Assembly (NCBI GenBank): GCA_964615775.1
Contig: CAZTQB010000009.1
Span: 1-30,766, forward strand
DNA: 30,766 nucleotides
Reading direction: 5' to 3'
Source: JALHOM01 sp964615775
GTDB lineage: Bacteria; Patescibacteriota; Saccharimonadia; Saccharimonadales; 2-12-FULL-41-12
Shown here: positions 1 to 8,107 of the stretch, one piece after another
Layout: every line of letters starts with the position of its first letter
How positions within the stretch are numbered: the first letter of the stretch is position 1
Translations under genes and position numbers: made by a program
The notes under the pieces: generated by a model
The model's input: the letters and a program-made list of their open reading frames with translations, nothing else
Told to the model about the DNA's origin: nothing
The model's database searches: none

Positions 1-52
1 CAGCCAGAAGATCGCTATAAATAACATTGGCTTGTTTCTTTAAGTCCTGCAT
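1..52 (-). CDS. N-terminal fragment of an unidentified protein, cut by the window edge
   Basis: An open frame begins at an ATG (52-50) 19 bases after the stop codon of the M16 peptidase gene and runs off the left edge. Only 17 residues are visible, starting MQDLKKQANVIYSDLLA, which is too little to assign a family. The short gap and common strand suggest it is the next gene of the secA-M16 operon. There is no clear Shine-Dalgarno sequence before the ATG. Confidence 0.4.
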   Translation of the reverse strand, partial: MQDLKKQANVIYSDLLA

Positions 53-71
53 AGATTGAATTATAGCTTAT

Positions 72-1355
72 TTACCATAAAGTATTGAGCTTGGTGACTA
101 GCTCTTCGACTTCGCCTGGTTTTGGATTACCCAAGACTCCTAGACCCCAAACTTTATCACCGAATAGCCTAACTGCACCCTCTGTAATCTGAGTTTTGGT
201 CACCGATTTAGTCCAATTAGGCAAAATGCTATAGTCGATAAATCTATCATCGAAAAAGTACTGAGATGAATAATAATTAGCCAACGAACCAACTGTCTGA
301 TAGCCACGCTGGTAGCCACCTAAGCGACGTTGTTTAGCAGCATCAATCTCTTCTTTAGTTAGCTTGCCATCAAAAATTTCCTGTAACTGAGAGGTCATGA
401 TATCAAATAAAACCGGTGCGTTATCGGGCCGAACTTGGGCCCCAAACCACCAGTTAGTTGTCGCTTGGTCATAGCCAATCCCAGAACTCATATGGTAAAC
501 TAGGCCTTTCTCTCTGGCCGTACCCAAAATACGCGAGTATAAAGTTTCGGTTAACATACCATTAAGCAATCCCATAGCAGCCAATTCTTCATCACTCATA
601 CGTTCTTTCAAAAATGTATCAAAATAAAAATAATAATTGTCGACTGTTTTATTGCGAATAATTAGTGGGTTATCTAGAGTCTTTGGCACTTCTAAGGGCA
701 GGGCTTTACGGCCACGTCCTTTTGGTAATTTTATATCTTCAAGCTGGCTCTTTATTTTTATGCGTCGGCTTTGTGGCATTTTGCCAGCAACAACAAACCG
801 CATATTGCTAGAGGTATGTGTGTTTTTATAGTGATCTTTGATGTCATCAAGCGTAACATTTGCCATCAACTTCAAACGTTCTTGATCTGTTACACTAATA
901 AAACCATACTTTTCCCTCAAGGCAATACTAAGGTGACGGAAATGATTGTTTGATCGGGCGGTTAATTCTTCTCGTACGTTGCCAAACTCTGCTTTAAATT
1001 CTGACTCTAAAAATAGTGGCTCGGTTATAGCACACATTAGTAAGTCCAAAATTCTATCCCACTCAAAATCTGCACATTCAGCTTCATAAATGATATCGTG
1101 AATACCAGTACTGGCATTGCAGTAAGCTCCGTTCTTTTCAAACTCTGCCTGAAATTCACGTGATTTTGGAATCTGTTTATTAGCCCCCAGCAATAGATGC
1201 TCCATAATATGTGGTGCTTCCCAAATATTACGGTCTACCAAGTATTCGCCAGCTCGAAAATTAAATTCCATCGACATTACCGTAGCGTCTGGCATATCAA
1301 TAAACAGGCCTTTGATGCCGTTTTCTAATGTTACTTCATAAACACTATGCTTCAT
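72..1355 (-). CDS. M16-family zinc metallopeptidase (insulinase/processing-peptidase-like)
   Basis: This 427-residue protein has the inverted zinc motif of family M16: H49-I-M-E52-H53, followed 77 residues later by Glu130 in the sequence VREEL, which fits the HxxEH(x76)E signature. The active half therefore looks intact. The C-terminal half (about 220-427) fits the second, inactive M16 domain, including a segment rich in Arg and Gly (about 345-360) where these proteins usually carry their conserved Arg-Tyr pair. There is no signal peptide, so it is predicted to be cytoplasmic and to degrade peptides. It starts 6 bases after the secA stop codon, with AAGG 4 bases before the ATG, so it is co-transcribed with secA. 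The ATG lies in the middle of a 12-base palindrome. Family assignment is secure; substrate is unknown. Confidence 0.85.
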   Translation of the reverse strand: MKHSVYEVTLENGIKGLFIDMPDATVMSMEFNFRAGEYLVDRNIWEAPHIMEHLLLGANKQIPKSREFQAEFEKNGAYCNASTGIHDIIYEAECADFEWDRILDLLMCAITEPLFLESEFKAEFGNVREELTARSNNHFRHLSIALREKYGFISVTDQERLKLMANVTLDDIKDHYKNTHTSSNMRFVVAGKMPQSRRIKIKSQLEDIKLPKGRGRKALPLEVPKTLDNPLIIRNKTVDNYYFYFDTFLKERMSDEELAAMGLLNGMLTETLYSRILGTAREKGLVYHMSSGIGYDQATTNWWFGAQVRPDNAPVLFDIMTSQLQEIFDGKLTKEEIDAAKQRRLGGYQRGYQTVGSLANYYSSQYFFDDRFIDYSILPNWTKSVTKTQITEGAVRLFGDKVWGLGVLGNPKPGEVEELVTKLNTLW

Positions 1356-1361
1356 GAAGCC
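1350..1361. repeat. 12-base perfect palindrome over the M16 start codon
   Basis: GCTTCATGAAGC is a perfect palindrome centred on the start codon of the M16 peptidase and lies directly after the secA stop codon. In mRNA it could form only a very short hairpin, so any role in limiting translation re-initiation is speculative. Confidence 0.3.
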
Positions 1362-3965
1362 TTATTTACGTCCTTTTTTACGTCGAGTTCGTTCAGCTTT
1401 ACGAGCTTTCCGTCTCTGTTTGGTAACTTTGTTAGTTAGATTTTTTTCGTGTTTTTCAGTTTTGAAGTCTGTTTCATGAAATTCATCGGCTTCGACAATT
1501 TTGTCGGCATTATCGACTGAATGACGAGCCGCTTTAGTAAGTTCAGTTTCGACTGATTGTTGCATTTCTCTATCGGTTAGTGGCTGAGCATGGAATAGCA
1601 TATGGACTACATCGTGTCTAAGATCAAGCTGCATTTTTAGGAACAATTGTTGGGCTTGACGACGATATTCAACCAATGGGTCACGTTGTCCAACGCCCAT
1701 CCAAGTAATTCCTTCCCGAAGGTGTTGCATGTTCTCAAGATGTTGCATCCAGTAATTATCAAGCGTCTGTAAGTATATATCACGCTCAACTTTACGCAAA
1801 ATTTCTTCGCCAAAAAGCTCTTGTTGCTTCGCATAAAGTTTGTGGGCTTCTTTTTTTAGAGCTTTTTCGAATAAATGTGATGGTGTATCAAATAATTTAT
1901 CTAGTGTTTCATCATTAAACGGAAATACTGATTTGATCATATCTTCGTATTTATCAGTTGTAGATAGTGGTGACTTAGCTAAATCACTTGCTTCAGAATC
2001 GATAAATTCTTGAACACGCTTACTTATATCGGCTTGCTTAAGAATTTCTGACCGCATACTGTATGTAGCCATTCGGTGACGGTTCATGACGTCGTCGTAT
2101 TTAACGACATCTTTCCGCGAATCAAAATTAAAGCCTTCGATTTTTTTCTGGGCCGCTTCTAATCCTTTGGAAATTACTCTGTTTTCAATTGGAGTTTCAT
2201 CTTCTACTTTGAGTCTTTGCATGACTCGGCCGATTCTGTCACCACCAAAAATTCGCATCAAGTCATCTTCGGTCGATACGAAAAATCTGGTTTCGCCTGG
2301 GTCACCCTGACGTCCAGAACGACCACGAAGCTGATTGTCAATTCGCCTTGACTCATGGCGTTCGCTACCTAGCACAAAAAGTCCCCCAGCTTTTTTAGCA
2401 GCTTCATCTAAAATAATGTCAGTTCCACGACCAGCAATATTGGTCGCTAATGTTACCGCACCTTTTTGGCCGGCTTTGGCGATAATACCTGCTTCACGTT
2501 CATTATTTTTGGCATTCAAAACTTGGTGAGCTATACCAGCTTTGTTTAGATGGTTGCTTAGAAGCTCGTTTTTAGCAATCGACACGCTACCGATCAAAAT
2601 AGGCTGACCTTTAGCATGCTTTTCTTTGACCTCCTTGACGATTGCTTCAAATTTACCTTTTTCGCTACGATAAATTCGATCATCTTGATCAAGTCTAGCT
2701 AATTTTTTATTCGGCGGAATCTCAATGACATTCAGTTTGTAAACCTGATGAAACTCTTCGGCCTCGGTTGACGCTGTACCAGTCATACCAGAGAGCTTGT
2801 CGTATAGACGAAAGTAATTTTGGAACGAAATAGTCGCTAAGGTCATTGATTCTTCTTGGATATCTATTCCCTCTTTTGCCTCGATGGCTTGGTGTAAACC
2901 CTCATTGTAACGTCGACCTTTCAGTAGTCTACCTGTATGCTCATCAACTATCACCGCTTCGCCATCTACTGTCACCACATAGTCTTTGTCACGCTTAAAC
3001 AGTGCTTCAGCTTTTAGGGCTTGCTCGAGGTGATAAATTGTCCGTATATTATTAGATGAATATAAGTTGTTGATACCTAAAACTTTCTCAACTTGATCAA
3101 TTCCGTCATCAGTCAAGATTACAGAACGACGCTTCTCGTCGACATCATAGTGTTTATCTTTTGCTAAGCCACGTGCAACTTTAGCAAACTGCGTATAGGC
3201 AGAACCACTGGCAGTCGATGGTGCCGAGATAATCAATGGCGTTCTAGCTTCATCAACCAAAATTGAATCTACCTCGTCAACTATGGCATAGTTAAGTTCC
3301 CTTTGACGAAGTTGGTCAATTTCTCGCACCATGTTGTCGCGTAAATAGTCAAAACCAAATTCGTTGTTGGTACCATAAGTAATGTCAGCATTATAAGCCT
3401 CCTGTCGAGTGCATGGTTTAAGTACTTTCATACGTGGATCTTCGTGATTTTTATTTTCGTATTCGCGATCAAAAATAAAAGACTCATCAGCGATGATGAC
3501 ACCAACGCTTAACCCCAAAAAGTCATAGATCTGCCCCATCCAAGCTGCATCACGCTGAGCTAGATAATCGTTGACAGTTACAACGTGTACACCTTTGCCG
3601 GTTAAGGCGTTAAGGTAGACCGGCAATGTCGCAACTAGTGTTTTACCTTCACCGGTTTTCATCTCAGCGATTGAGCCTTCGTGCAGAGCCATGCCGCCCA
3701 CCAACTGCACGTCAAATGGCCTCATCTTCATCTTTCGCCAAGCCGCCTCACGAACTACCGCAAAAGCTTCCGGCATAATTTTATCTAACGTTTCTTTATT
3801 TTTTAGTCGTTTTTTAAATTCGTCGGTCTGTTTAATCAATTGGCTATCGGACATTTTTTTATATTTGTCTTCTAGCTTATTTATGGACGCAACTTTTTTG
3901 GTTAAACGCTTGAGCGTTCTAATCTGAGGATCACCAAGTACACGTTTCAACAACTTATTATTCAT
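1362..3965 (-). CDS. secA: SecA preprotein translocase ATPase
   Basis: SecA is the motor that drives unfolded precursor proteins through SecYEG. The 867-residue sequence has Walker A MKTGEGKT (102-109), the DEAD-like box DEVD (230-233), VDEAR (237-241), the motor-2 motifs AGRGTDI and QLRGRSGRQGDPG, and the helical scaffold region toward the C terminus. It differs from the E. coli form in two ways. There is an extra charged segment of about 25 residues near 162-190, before the conserved ADITYGTNNEFGFDYLRD block. The C terminus ends in a Lys/Arg-rich tail without the Cys-x-Cys...Cys-His zinc motif used for SecB and ribosome contact elsewhere. A -10 box lies at 4014-4019. The Shine-Dalgarno-like GAGAGG is about 15 bases from the ATG and so weak. 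The M16 gene follows 6 bases downstream. Confidence 0.97.
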   Translation of the reverse strand: MNNKLLKRVLGDPQIRTLKRLTKKVASINKLEDKYKKMSDSQLIKQTDEFKKRLKNKETLDKIMPEAFAVVREAAWRKMKMRPFDVQLVGGMALHEGSIAEMKTGEGKTLVATLPVYLNALTGKGVHVVTVNDYLAQRDAAWMGQIYDFLGLSVGVIIADESFIFDREYENKNHEDPRMKVLKPCTRQEAYNADITYGTNNEFGFDYLRDNMVREIDQLRQRELNYAIVDEVDSILVDEARTPLIISAPSTASGSAYTQFAKVARGLAKDKHYDVDEKRRSVILTDDGIDQVEKVLGINNLYSSNNIRTIYHLEQALKAEALFKRDKDYVVTVDGEAVIVDEHTGRLLKGRRYNEGLHQAIEAKEGIDIQEESMTLATISFQNYFRLYDKLSGMTGTASTEAEEFHQVYKLNVIEIPPNKKLARLDQDDRIYRSEKGKFEAIVKEVKEKHAKGQPILIGSVSIAKNELLSNHLNKAGIAHQVLNAKNNEREAGIIAKAGQKGAVTLATNIAGRGTDIILDEAAKKAGGLFVLGSERHESRRIDNQLRGRSGRQGDPGETRFFVSTEDDLMRIFGGDRIGRVMQRLKVEDETPIENRVISKGLEAAQKKIEGFNFDSRKDVVKYDDVMNRHRMATYSMRSEILKQADISKRVQEFIDSEASDLAKSPLSTTDKYEDMIKSVFPFNDETLDKLFDTPSHLFEKALKKEAHKLYAKQQELFGEEILRKVERDIYLQTLDNYWMQHLENMQHLREGITWMGVGQRDPLVEYRRQAQQLFLKMQLDLRHDVVHMLFHAQPLTDREMQQSVETELTKAARHSVDNADKIVEADEFHETDFKTEKHEKNLTNKVTKQRRKARKAERTRRKKGRK

Positions 3966-4013
3966 AAAAGTCTCAAAAACCTCTCTTCTCTATAGAATTT
4001 ACTAGTCTAATTT

Positions 4014-4042
4014 ATTATACACTAAAAGTACTTCTACAAAAA
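4014..4042 (-). promoter_or_regulatory. Predicted secA promoter
   Basis: On the minus strand a perfect TATAAT (4014-4019) lies 17 bases from a weak TTTTTG (4037-4042). It sits in the 95-base gap between hpf and secA, so secA can be transcribed separately from hpf. A GAGAG/CTCTC inverted pair of 5 bases straddles the hpf stop just upstream and might be a weak terminator. Confidence 0.5.
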
Positions 4043-4060
4043 TAAATGAGAGGTGTAATT

Positions 4061-4447
4061 TTAACTCTCTATCGTATCGGAAGAAAAGCGACTAGATCGC
4101 AACCGAATTTTGGCAAAAACATGCCTAACACGTCTAGAAGTATCATGGGTTTCTTTGTATTTCTTAAGCTGTTTTTTGAGATTCTCTGCTACTTCATCAA
4201 CTGCCGCTTGAAAGCTATCACCACTGCGGTGAGCTGTAATTTTAGATTTTGGCAGACTCATGACTACTTCACATTCGTAGGCACTGTCTTTAGAATTCTT
4301 CTTTTTAAACTTTACATCAACCGCTACGGATTCTCGAGCAGCCTTGGGTATATATTTCTCTAGTTTACCGATTTTTTTATGAGTATACGACTTAACTCTG
4401 TCGGTAACCTCGCTATGAATATTACTAATTTGGACTTTTTTTAACAT
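4061..4447 (-). CDS. hpf: Ribosome hibernation factor HPF/RaiA-like, short form
   Basis: The 128-residue protein has the S30AE/sigma-54-modulation fold pattern: an N-terminal strand with the VxISN-type start, the helix TDRVKSYTHKKIGKLEKYI, and the Lys-rich middle strand with CEVVMSLPKSK, then the AGDSF-like HRSGDSFQAAVDEV helix and a basic tail. Proteins of this family bind in the decoding centre of the 30S subunit and silence ribosomes in stress or starvation. It lacks the long C-terminal dimerisation domain of long-form HPF, so it is the short type. A strong Shine-Dalgarno site AAGGAGGA lies 6 bases before the ATG. The leader of about 65 bases contains a 6-bp hairpin stem. Neighbours are secA downstream and serS upstream. 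Confidence 0.88.
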   Translation of the reverse strand: MLKKVQISNIHSEVTDRVKSYTHKKIGKLEKYIPKAARESVAVDVKFKKKNSKDSAYECEVVMSLPKSKITAHRSGDSFQAAVDEVAENLKKQLKKYKETHDTSRRVRHVFAKIRLRSSRFSSDTIES

Positions 4448-4480
4448 ATATCCTCCTTGGTTTTTGTAAAGTGACTTTTT

Positions 4481-4526
4481 GGTTTCGTACTTCTTTAAAA
4501 AGACCTTGAAACCTACTCTTATTATA
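4481..4526 (-). promoter_or_regulatory. hpf promoter -10 box and leader hairpin
   Basis: A perfect -10 box TATAAT is at 4521-4526 on the minus strand; I see no good -35. Between the expected transcription start (about 4514) and the ATG, arms GGTTTC (4508-4513 on the minus strand) and GAAACC (4481-4486) can form a 6-bp stem. There is no T-tract after it, so it does not look like a terminator. Confidence 0.4.
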
Positions 4527-4549
4527 CTCTTATATTAATAATAGTTTTA

Positions 4550-5800
4550 CTAGATTTTTTGACGACCGTTCATGTATGAACAAAGAACCTCTGGAACTGT
4601 TAAACCACCTTCACCATCTTGATAATTTTCAATGATTGCTACTAGCGAACGAGCCAGTGAAACTGCCGTGCCGTTAAGTGAATGTAGGTATTCTAACTTT
4701 CCATCGGTGGTGCGAACTCTTATATTAAGATTTCGAGTTTGAAAGTCTGTACAGTTAGAACAGCTGGTTAGCTCACGATATTCACCATCAACTTTAGACC
4801 AATACTCAATGTCATATTTCTTAGCTGCTGGCGAACCTAAATCACCACTAGCAATATTAATTACACGGTATGGAATATTTAATGATTGCCACAGCTGCTC
4901 TTCTATTGTCAAAATTTGCTCATGAATTTTCGGGCTATCTTCTGGCATAGAGTAAACGTACATTTCTAATTTATTGAATTGGTGAACTCGAAATAAGCCA
5001 CGAGTATGCTTGCCGTAAGCTCCTGCTTCCTTACGGTAACAAGGACTATATGCAAAGTACATTAGCGGTAAATCTGATTGATTAATAATCTCGCCAGAAT
5101 GATAGCCAGTTAATGGAATCTCGGCCGTTGCAATTAACGACAGATCTTCGTTCTCGATAAAATATTCGTCGCTCTGCTCACTTGTACGTGGAGCAAAACC
5201 AGTACCTCTAGCAACTGACGAATTAACCATATGTGGCACAGTCATAAACTGAAAGCCTTTGCTTAATATAAACTGTAGAGCATACTGGTATAAAGCATTT
5301 TCTAGCAAAGCTAGATCACCTTTTAGATAATAAAATTTAGTACCAGCTACTTTACTACCGCGTTCAAAATCTACCCAATTTTTGCGAACTGCAAAGTCAA
5401 GATGATCTTCTGCACCAGTAAGCTGCTCGCCAAATCGTCTTACCTCTACAGATTTATCTTCACCACCAATTGGCACATCATCAAAGTGCAGATTTGGTAC
5501 ACTCATCATCATTTCAGCAAACTCAGTCTCGGCTTTTGATAAATATTCTTCACGTTCGGTTAGTTCAACTTTGATTTGCCGACCCTCTTCTATGGCCTGT
5601 TCATCTGGTTTGCCACCAGATTGCTTCATGCGTTCGGCAATCTCATTACGTTTTGTTCGTAGCTCATCAACAGTAGTTTGTAGTTCTCGCCTCTGGTTGT
5701 CTAGCTCCAGTAGTTTATCAACGTCAACATCATAGCCCTTTTGTTGCGACTTTTCTCTCACTAACTCGGGGTTATCTCTAGCAATTTTTATATCAATCAT
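4550..5800 (-). CDS. serS: Seryl-tRNA synthetase
   Basis: This class II synthetase charges tRNA-Ser. The 416 residues show the expected order: an N-terminal coiled-coil arm (about 30-100, rich in Glu, Arg and Lys), then the catalytic domain with TAEIPL (225-230), motif 2 CYRKEAGAYGKHTRGLFRVHQF (254-275), and motif 3 near the C terminus with ARSLVAIIENYQ and VPEVLCSYMNG. Length is normal for bacterial SerRS. The -10 box TATACT ends 6 bases before the ATG, and there is no Shine-Dalgarno sequence, so translation is predicted to be leaderless. The nuclease gene ends 18 bases upstream, so serS has its own promoter although it is close to that gene. Confidence 0.97.
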   Translation of the reverse strand: MIDIKIARDNPELVREKSQQKGYDVDVDKLLELDNQRRELQTTVDELRTKRNEIAERMKQSGGKPDEQAIEEGRQIKVELTEREEYLSKAETEFAEMMMSVPNLHFDDVPIGGEDKSVEVRRFGEQLTGAEDHLDFAVRKNWVDFERGSKVAGTKFYYLKGDLALLENALYQYALQFILSKGFQFMTVPHMVNSSVARGTGFAPRTSEQSDEYFIENEDLSLIATAEIPLTGYHSGEIINQSDLPLMYFAYSPCYRKEAGAYGKHTRGLFRVHQFNKLEMYVYSMPEDSPKIHEQILTIEEQLWQSLNIPYRVINIASGDLGSPAAKKYDIEYWSKVDGEYRELTSCSNCTDFQTRNLNIRVRTTDGKLEYLHSLNGTAVSLARSLVAIIENYQDGEGGLTVPEVLCSYMNGRQKI

Positions 5801-5806
5801 ACAAAT

Positions 5807-5812
5807 AGTATA
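5807..5812 (-). promoter_or_regulatory. serS -10 box (leaderless geometry)
   Basis: TATACT on the minus strand is separated from the serS ATG by only ATTTGT. Transcription starts about 7 bases after a -10 box, so the mRNA should begin at or next to the start codon. The -35 region is poor (TTAAAA with an 18-base spacer). Confidence 0.5.
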
Positions 5813-5818
5813 ACTTAT

Positions 5819-6589
5819 TTACCTGAGATGTTTTAAGGTAAGTTCGGTGCGACTGCGAGCATAGCTACAATAACTACATGGTCCACCCATAATATCGATA
5901 CCGACTTTAGGCATTTTATCTGATTCGATGCATTGCTTCATCTGTTTAATCGTCTTATCTACCCAATCTGTGCTACCAGTATATGGAATAATCTTAGTTC
6001 TAAATTCAACCCGGTCATTAAAATTATCCAAATCAAGCCGACCGTTAGCATAAACAAAATAGCCTGTGTCATTCACCTTAAAACCATTTGATCTAAGTAG
6101 CCATTGATAGACTTCTATTTGTCTTTTATAGCTAACCTGCCAGTTAGCATCAATACTAACATCACTATCCTTAGCTGTAGCTTTATAGTCTACAACCATC
6201 AGCTCACCTGTTTCATTGACCCATATATCGTCAACCGCTCCAAAAATATGCAGATTAGTTGGCTCATGAAGCGTAAAAACTCCTACAAAATTTTCACGCC
6301 ATTGGTCAAGATCATCATGGTCAAATGGCGTAGCTTTTACGTCAAACTCTACCATTAGTGGATGTGGTTTTTTGCTCTTACGGTATTTGTCGAATTCTTT
6401 TTTAAGTAGCTCGTCTATAGCTTGGTTGATACGAAATGGCGGTGTATCGGGTCGCTTAATTTTAAGTCTTACATCTAGCCAAAAACAGCGTGGACACTGA
6501 GTAAATAGCTCGATTTTACTCCGGCTTAGTTTATACGCTGTTTTCTGCCCAGGTTTATAAGGCAAACTTCGCTCACGATAATACCCCAT
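5819..6589 (-). CDS. PD-(D/E)XK nuclease with Cas4/RecB-like cysteine pattern
   Basis: The 256-residue protein carries the nuclease core of the RecB/Cas4 type: GAVDDIW with Asp120/121, VVDYKAT with Asp134 and Lys136 (the D-x-K metal and catalytic pair), and Q157-x-x-x-Y161. Cysteines sit at both ends, CPRC (32-35) and CSYC (238-241), as in enzymes where four cysteines hold an iron-sulfur cluster that pins the N and C termini together. Such proteins are DNA exonucleases. No cas genes, CRISPR array or helicase are nearby, so it is a stand-alone repair or processing nuclease by inference. I chose the ATG at 6589 over the GTG one codon earlier because a -10-like TAGAAT lies 6 bases before this ATG. 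Confidence 0.8.
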   Translation of the reverse strand: MGYYRERSLPYKPGQKTAYKLSRSKIELFTQCPRCFWLDVRLKIKRPDTPPFRINQAIDELLKKEFDKYRKSKKPHPLMVEFDVKATPFDHDDLDQWRENFVGVFTLHEPTNLHIFGAVDDIWVNETGELMVVDYKATAKDSDVSIDANWQVSYKRQIEVYQWLLRSNGFKVNDTGYFVYANGRLDLDNFNDRVEFRTKIIPYTGSTDWVDKTIKQMKQCIESDKMPKVGIDIMGGPCSYCSYARSRTELTLKHLR

Positions 6590-6595
6590 CACCTT

Positions 6596-6601
6596 ATTCT
6601 A
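6596..6601 (-). promoter_or_regulatory. -10-like box of the nuclease gene
   Basis: TAGAAT on the minus strand lies 6 bases before the ATG at 6589, the same geometry as serS and htrA. No convincing -35 is present; TTGAAT is 19 bases upstream. Confidence 0.4.
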
Positions 6602-6621
6602 CACCAAAACTCATATCACTA

Positions 6622-6679
6622 TTCAAAACCTTTGCGTCAAGGTTTGCGTCAAGGTCCGACCTTGACGCAAAGGTTTGAA
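6622..6679. repeat. Nested inverted repeat with a duplicated arm
   Basis: In the 127-base gap between the nuclease gene and rsmE, TTTGCGTCAAGGTC (6643-6656) and its exact complement (6658-6671) form a 14-bp inverted repeat around one base. A second copy of the left arm precedes it: AAACCTTTGCGTCAAGG (6626-6642) pairs with 6660-6676 over 17 bases, and beyond that with one bulge. Two alternative hairpins therefore compete for the same right arm. There is no strong T-tract after it on the minus strand; on the plus strand ATTTTTAG follows some bases later. It may be a terminator of rsmE or a mobile or protein-binding palindrome. Confidence 0.7.
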
Positions 6680-6716
6680 GAATTTTTAGCGAGAAACTAG
6701 ACTACAGCTATTACTA

Positions 6717-7394
6717 CTATAAAGAGGCAGCAATGATCGCAGCCGTTTCAGCACGTAGCGTAAAGTCACTAAAAGAAATTGAGGTAAAGTTTTCTCTAGC
6801 AAAAATCGCTAACTCTGCATCAGACCAACCACCTTCTGGACCAATTATTAAGCCTACTTTGTCGCTAGTTATTTGATTTTTTTCATCACTTTTGTGGCAA
6901 ACGTAGATCTGAATTTTGGTCTTATAATCATCAATTGCTGTCTGCAAACGCATTGGCTCGCGTACGCTAGGTATATTAAACCTGCCGCACTGCTCGCTAG
7001 CTTCGATTACAACTTTTTTTGCCCGTTCGTGGTTAAAATCTTTTTTTATGGTTCTATCAGTTATAAGGGGTACAAAAGTTGAAACGCCTAACTCGGTGGC
7101 TTTTTGTAAAATTAGCTCATTGTTGTCTTTCTTTAGCAGACTCCAAAACAAATAAATATGTTTTTTAGGCATCGAAGGCTCAATTTCAGTTATCATTACC
7201 AAATGTGCTTCAGTTTTTTTAAGGTTTTCGATTTTATAAAGTCGTTCAGTTTTTACGCCATCAAACAAAATTACCTCTTGCCCACCATGAAATCGTAAAA
7301 CTCTATTCCATTGCCATAACATGGCCTCATCATGCAACCAAAAATCTTTTTTAAGCTTTAGGTCAGTACCAACAAAAAATCTATGAATTCTCAA
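6717..7394 (-). CDS. rsmE: 16S rRNA (uracil(1498)-N(3))-methyltransferase RsmE
   Basis: RsmE methylates U1498 in the decoding region of 16S rRNA. The 225-residue protein has an N-terminal PUA-like part beginning MRIHRFFVG and a SPOUT methyltransferase domain with the knot motifs GLIIGPEGGWSDAE (181-194) and FTLRAETAAI (211-220), both diagnostic. The reading starts at TTG (7394). The N terminus matches the family from the first residue and no ATG is suitably placed, so TTG is probably the true start. The upstream membrane-protein gene ends 13 bases earlier, so the two are likely co-transcribed. The nested inverted repeat follows its stop codon. Confidence 0.92.
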   Translation of the reverse strand: MRIHRFFVGTDLKLKKDFWLHDEAMLWQWNRVLRFHGGQEVILFDGVKTERLYKIENLKKTEAHLVMITEIEPSMPKKHIYLFWSLLKKDNNELILQKATELGVSTFVPLITDRTIKKDFNHERAKKVVIEASEQCGRFNIPSVREPMRLQTAIDDYKTKIQIYVCHKSDEKNQITSDKVGLIIGPEGGWSDAELAIFARENFTSISFSDFTLRAETAAIIAASL

Positions 7395-7407
7395 TTTATA
7401 ATACGAG

Positions 7408-8079
7408 TTACTTAACAGACTTATGCGAGTCTATCCAATAATAAAGAAAAGTGCCACCTAGAACTATTAACGACATCAGCCATGAAACAAATTGATAAAA
7501 CTTATTATCGCCACTGCCCATTAGCTTAAATATAAAAACAGTAGTATGGATAAGCAATATTAAAAACGTAAGTGCTTGGGTAGACTGTACTAGATGCACT
7601 CTACCTGCAATCCTTTTCAGTTCAGGATTCTTTCGCTCTGCTTCTCTAGTCCTGAAAAGAAACAACAGCATAACTGGAAAACCAACAATCAACATCGTAA
7701 TAGGAAAACGAATCGCTGTTAAGCCATCTCCTGAAAACAGCATCAGATTGATTATTGCTATCAATCCAGCTACTACTATCCATAATGATAAAAACATCAT
7801 ATTGTAATCAAAAATTCTAAGCTTAGTTTTCACTTCTTGATCAGATAATGAACTCTGGGCATCAACCGAACGCATTTGAATAACATTTTTATTATTCAAA
7901 TTATCGTCGTTCCTACGGCTATCAACTTTATGTGGCCTCGGTACAACTAGTTGGTCATACATAACTGAATTTATTTGTGCCTCTGGCCATCCTTCGTTAA
8001 TCAACTTTGATTTAATATCATCATCAGATAACCCTAAACCTCTGGCCTTTGTTATAAACTTTACTAAATCATCATTCAT
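7408..8079 (-). CDS. Four-helix membrane protein of unknown function with an N-terminal short helical motif
   Basis: I do not recognise a named family. Residues 1-45 are soluble and contain ARGLGLSDDDIKSKLINEGW, a short helical motif of the type seen at the N terminus of other CPR membrane proteins. A charged linker (45-90) follows, then four predicted membrane segments at about 93-115, 122-143, 168-187 and 194-216. The total is 223 residues. The Shine-Dalgarno site AGGGGGA is 8 bases before the ATG. A TATAAT (8107-8112) overlaps the stop codon of the methyltransferase gene upstream, so it may have its own promoter. It precedes rsmE by 13 bases. Membrane location is well supported; function is open. 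Confidence 0.7.
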   Translation of the reverse strand: MNDDLVKFITKARGLGLSDDDIKSKLINEGWPEAQINSVMYDQLVVPRPHKVDSRRNDDNLNNKNVIQMRSVDAQSSLSDQEVKTKLRIFDYNMMFLSLWIVVAGLIAIINLMLFSGDGLTAIRFPITMLIVGFPVMLLFLFRTREAERKNPELKRIAGRVHLVQSTQALTFLILLIHTTVFIFKLMGSGDNKFYQFVSWLMSLIVLGGTFLYYWIDSHKSVK

Positions 8080-8107
8080 TGCTATTCCCCCTATGTATAA
8101 TTATTCA

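Noticed and set aside
1150..1165. parS-like sequence (TTCACGTGA core)
   Set aside because: Only about 9 of 14 bases match the ParB site consensus, and it lies in coding sequence of the M16 gene.
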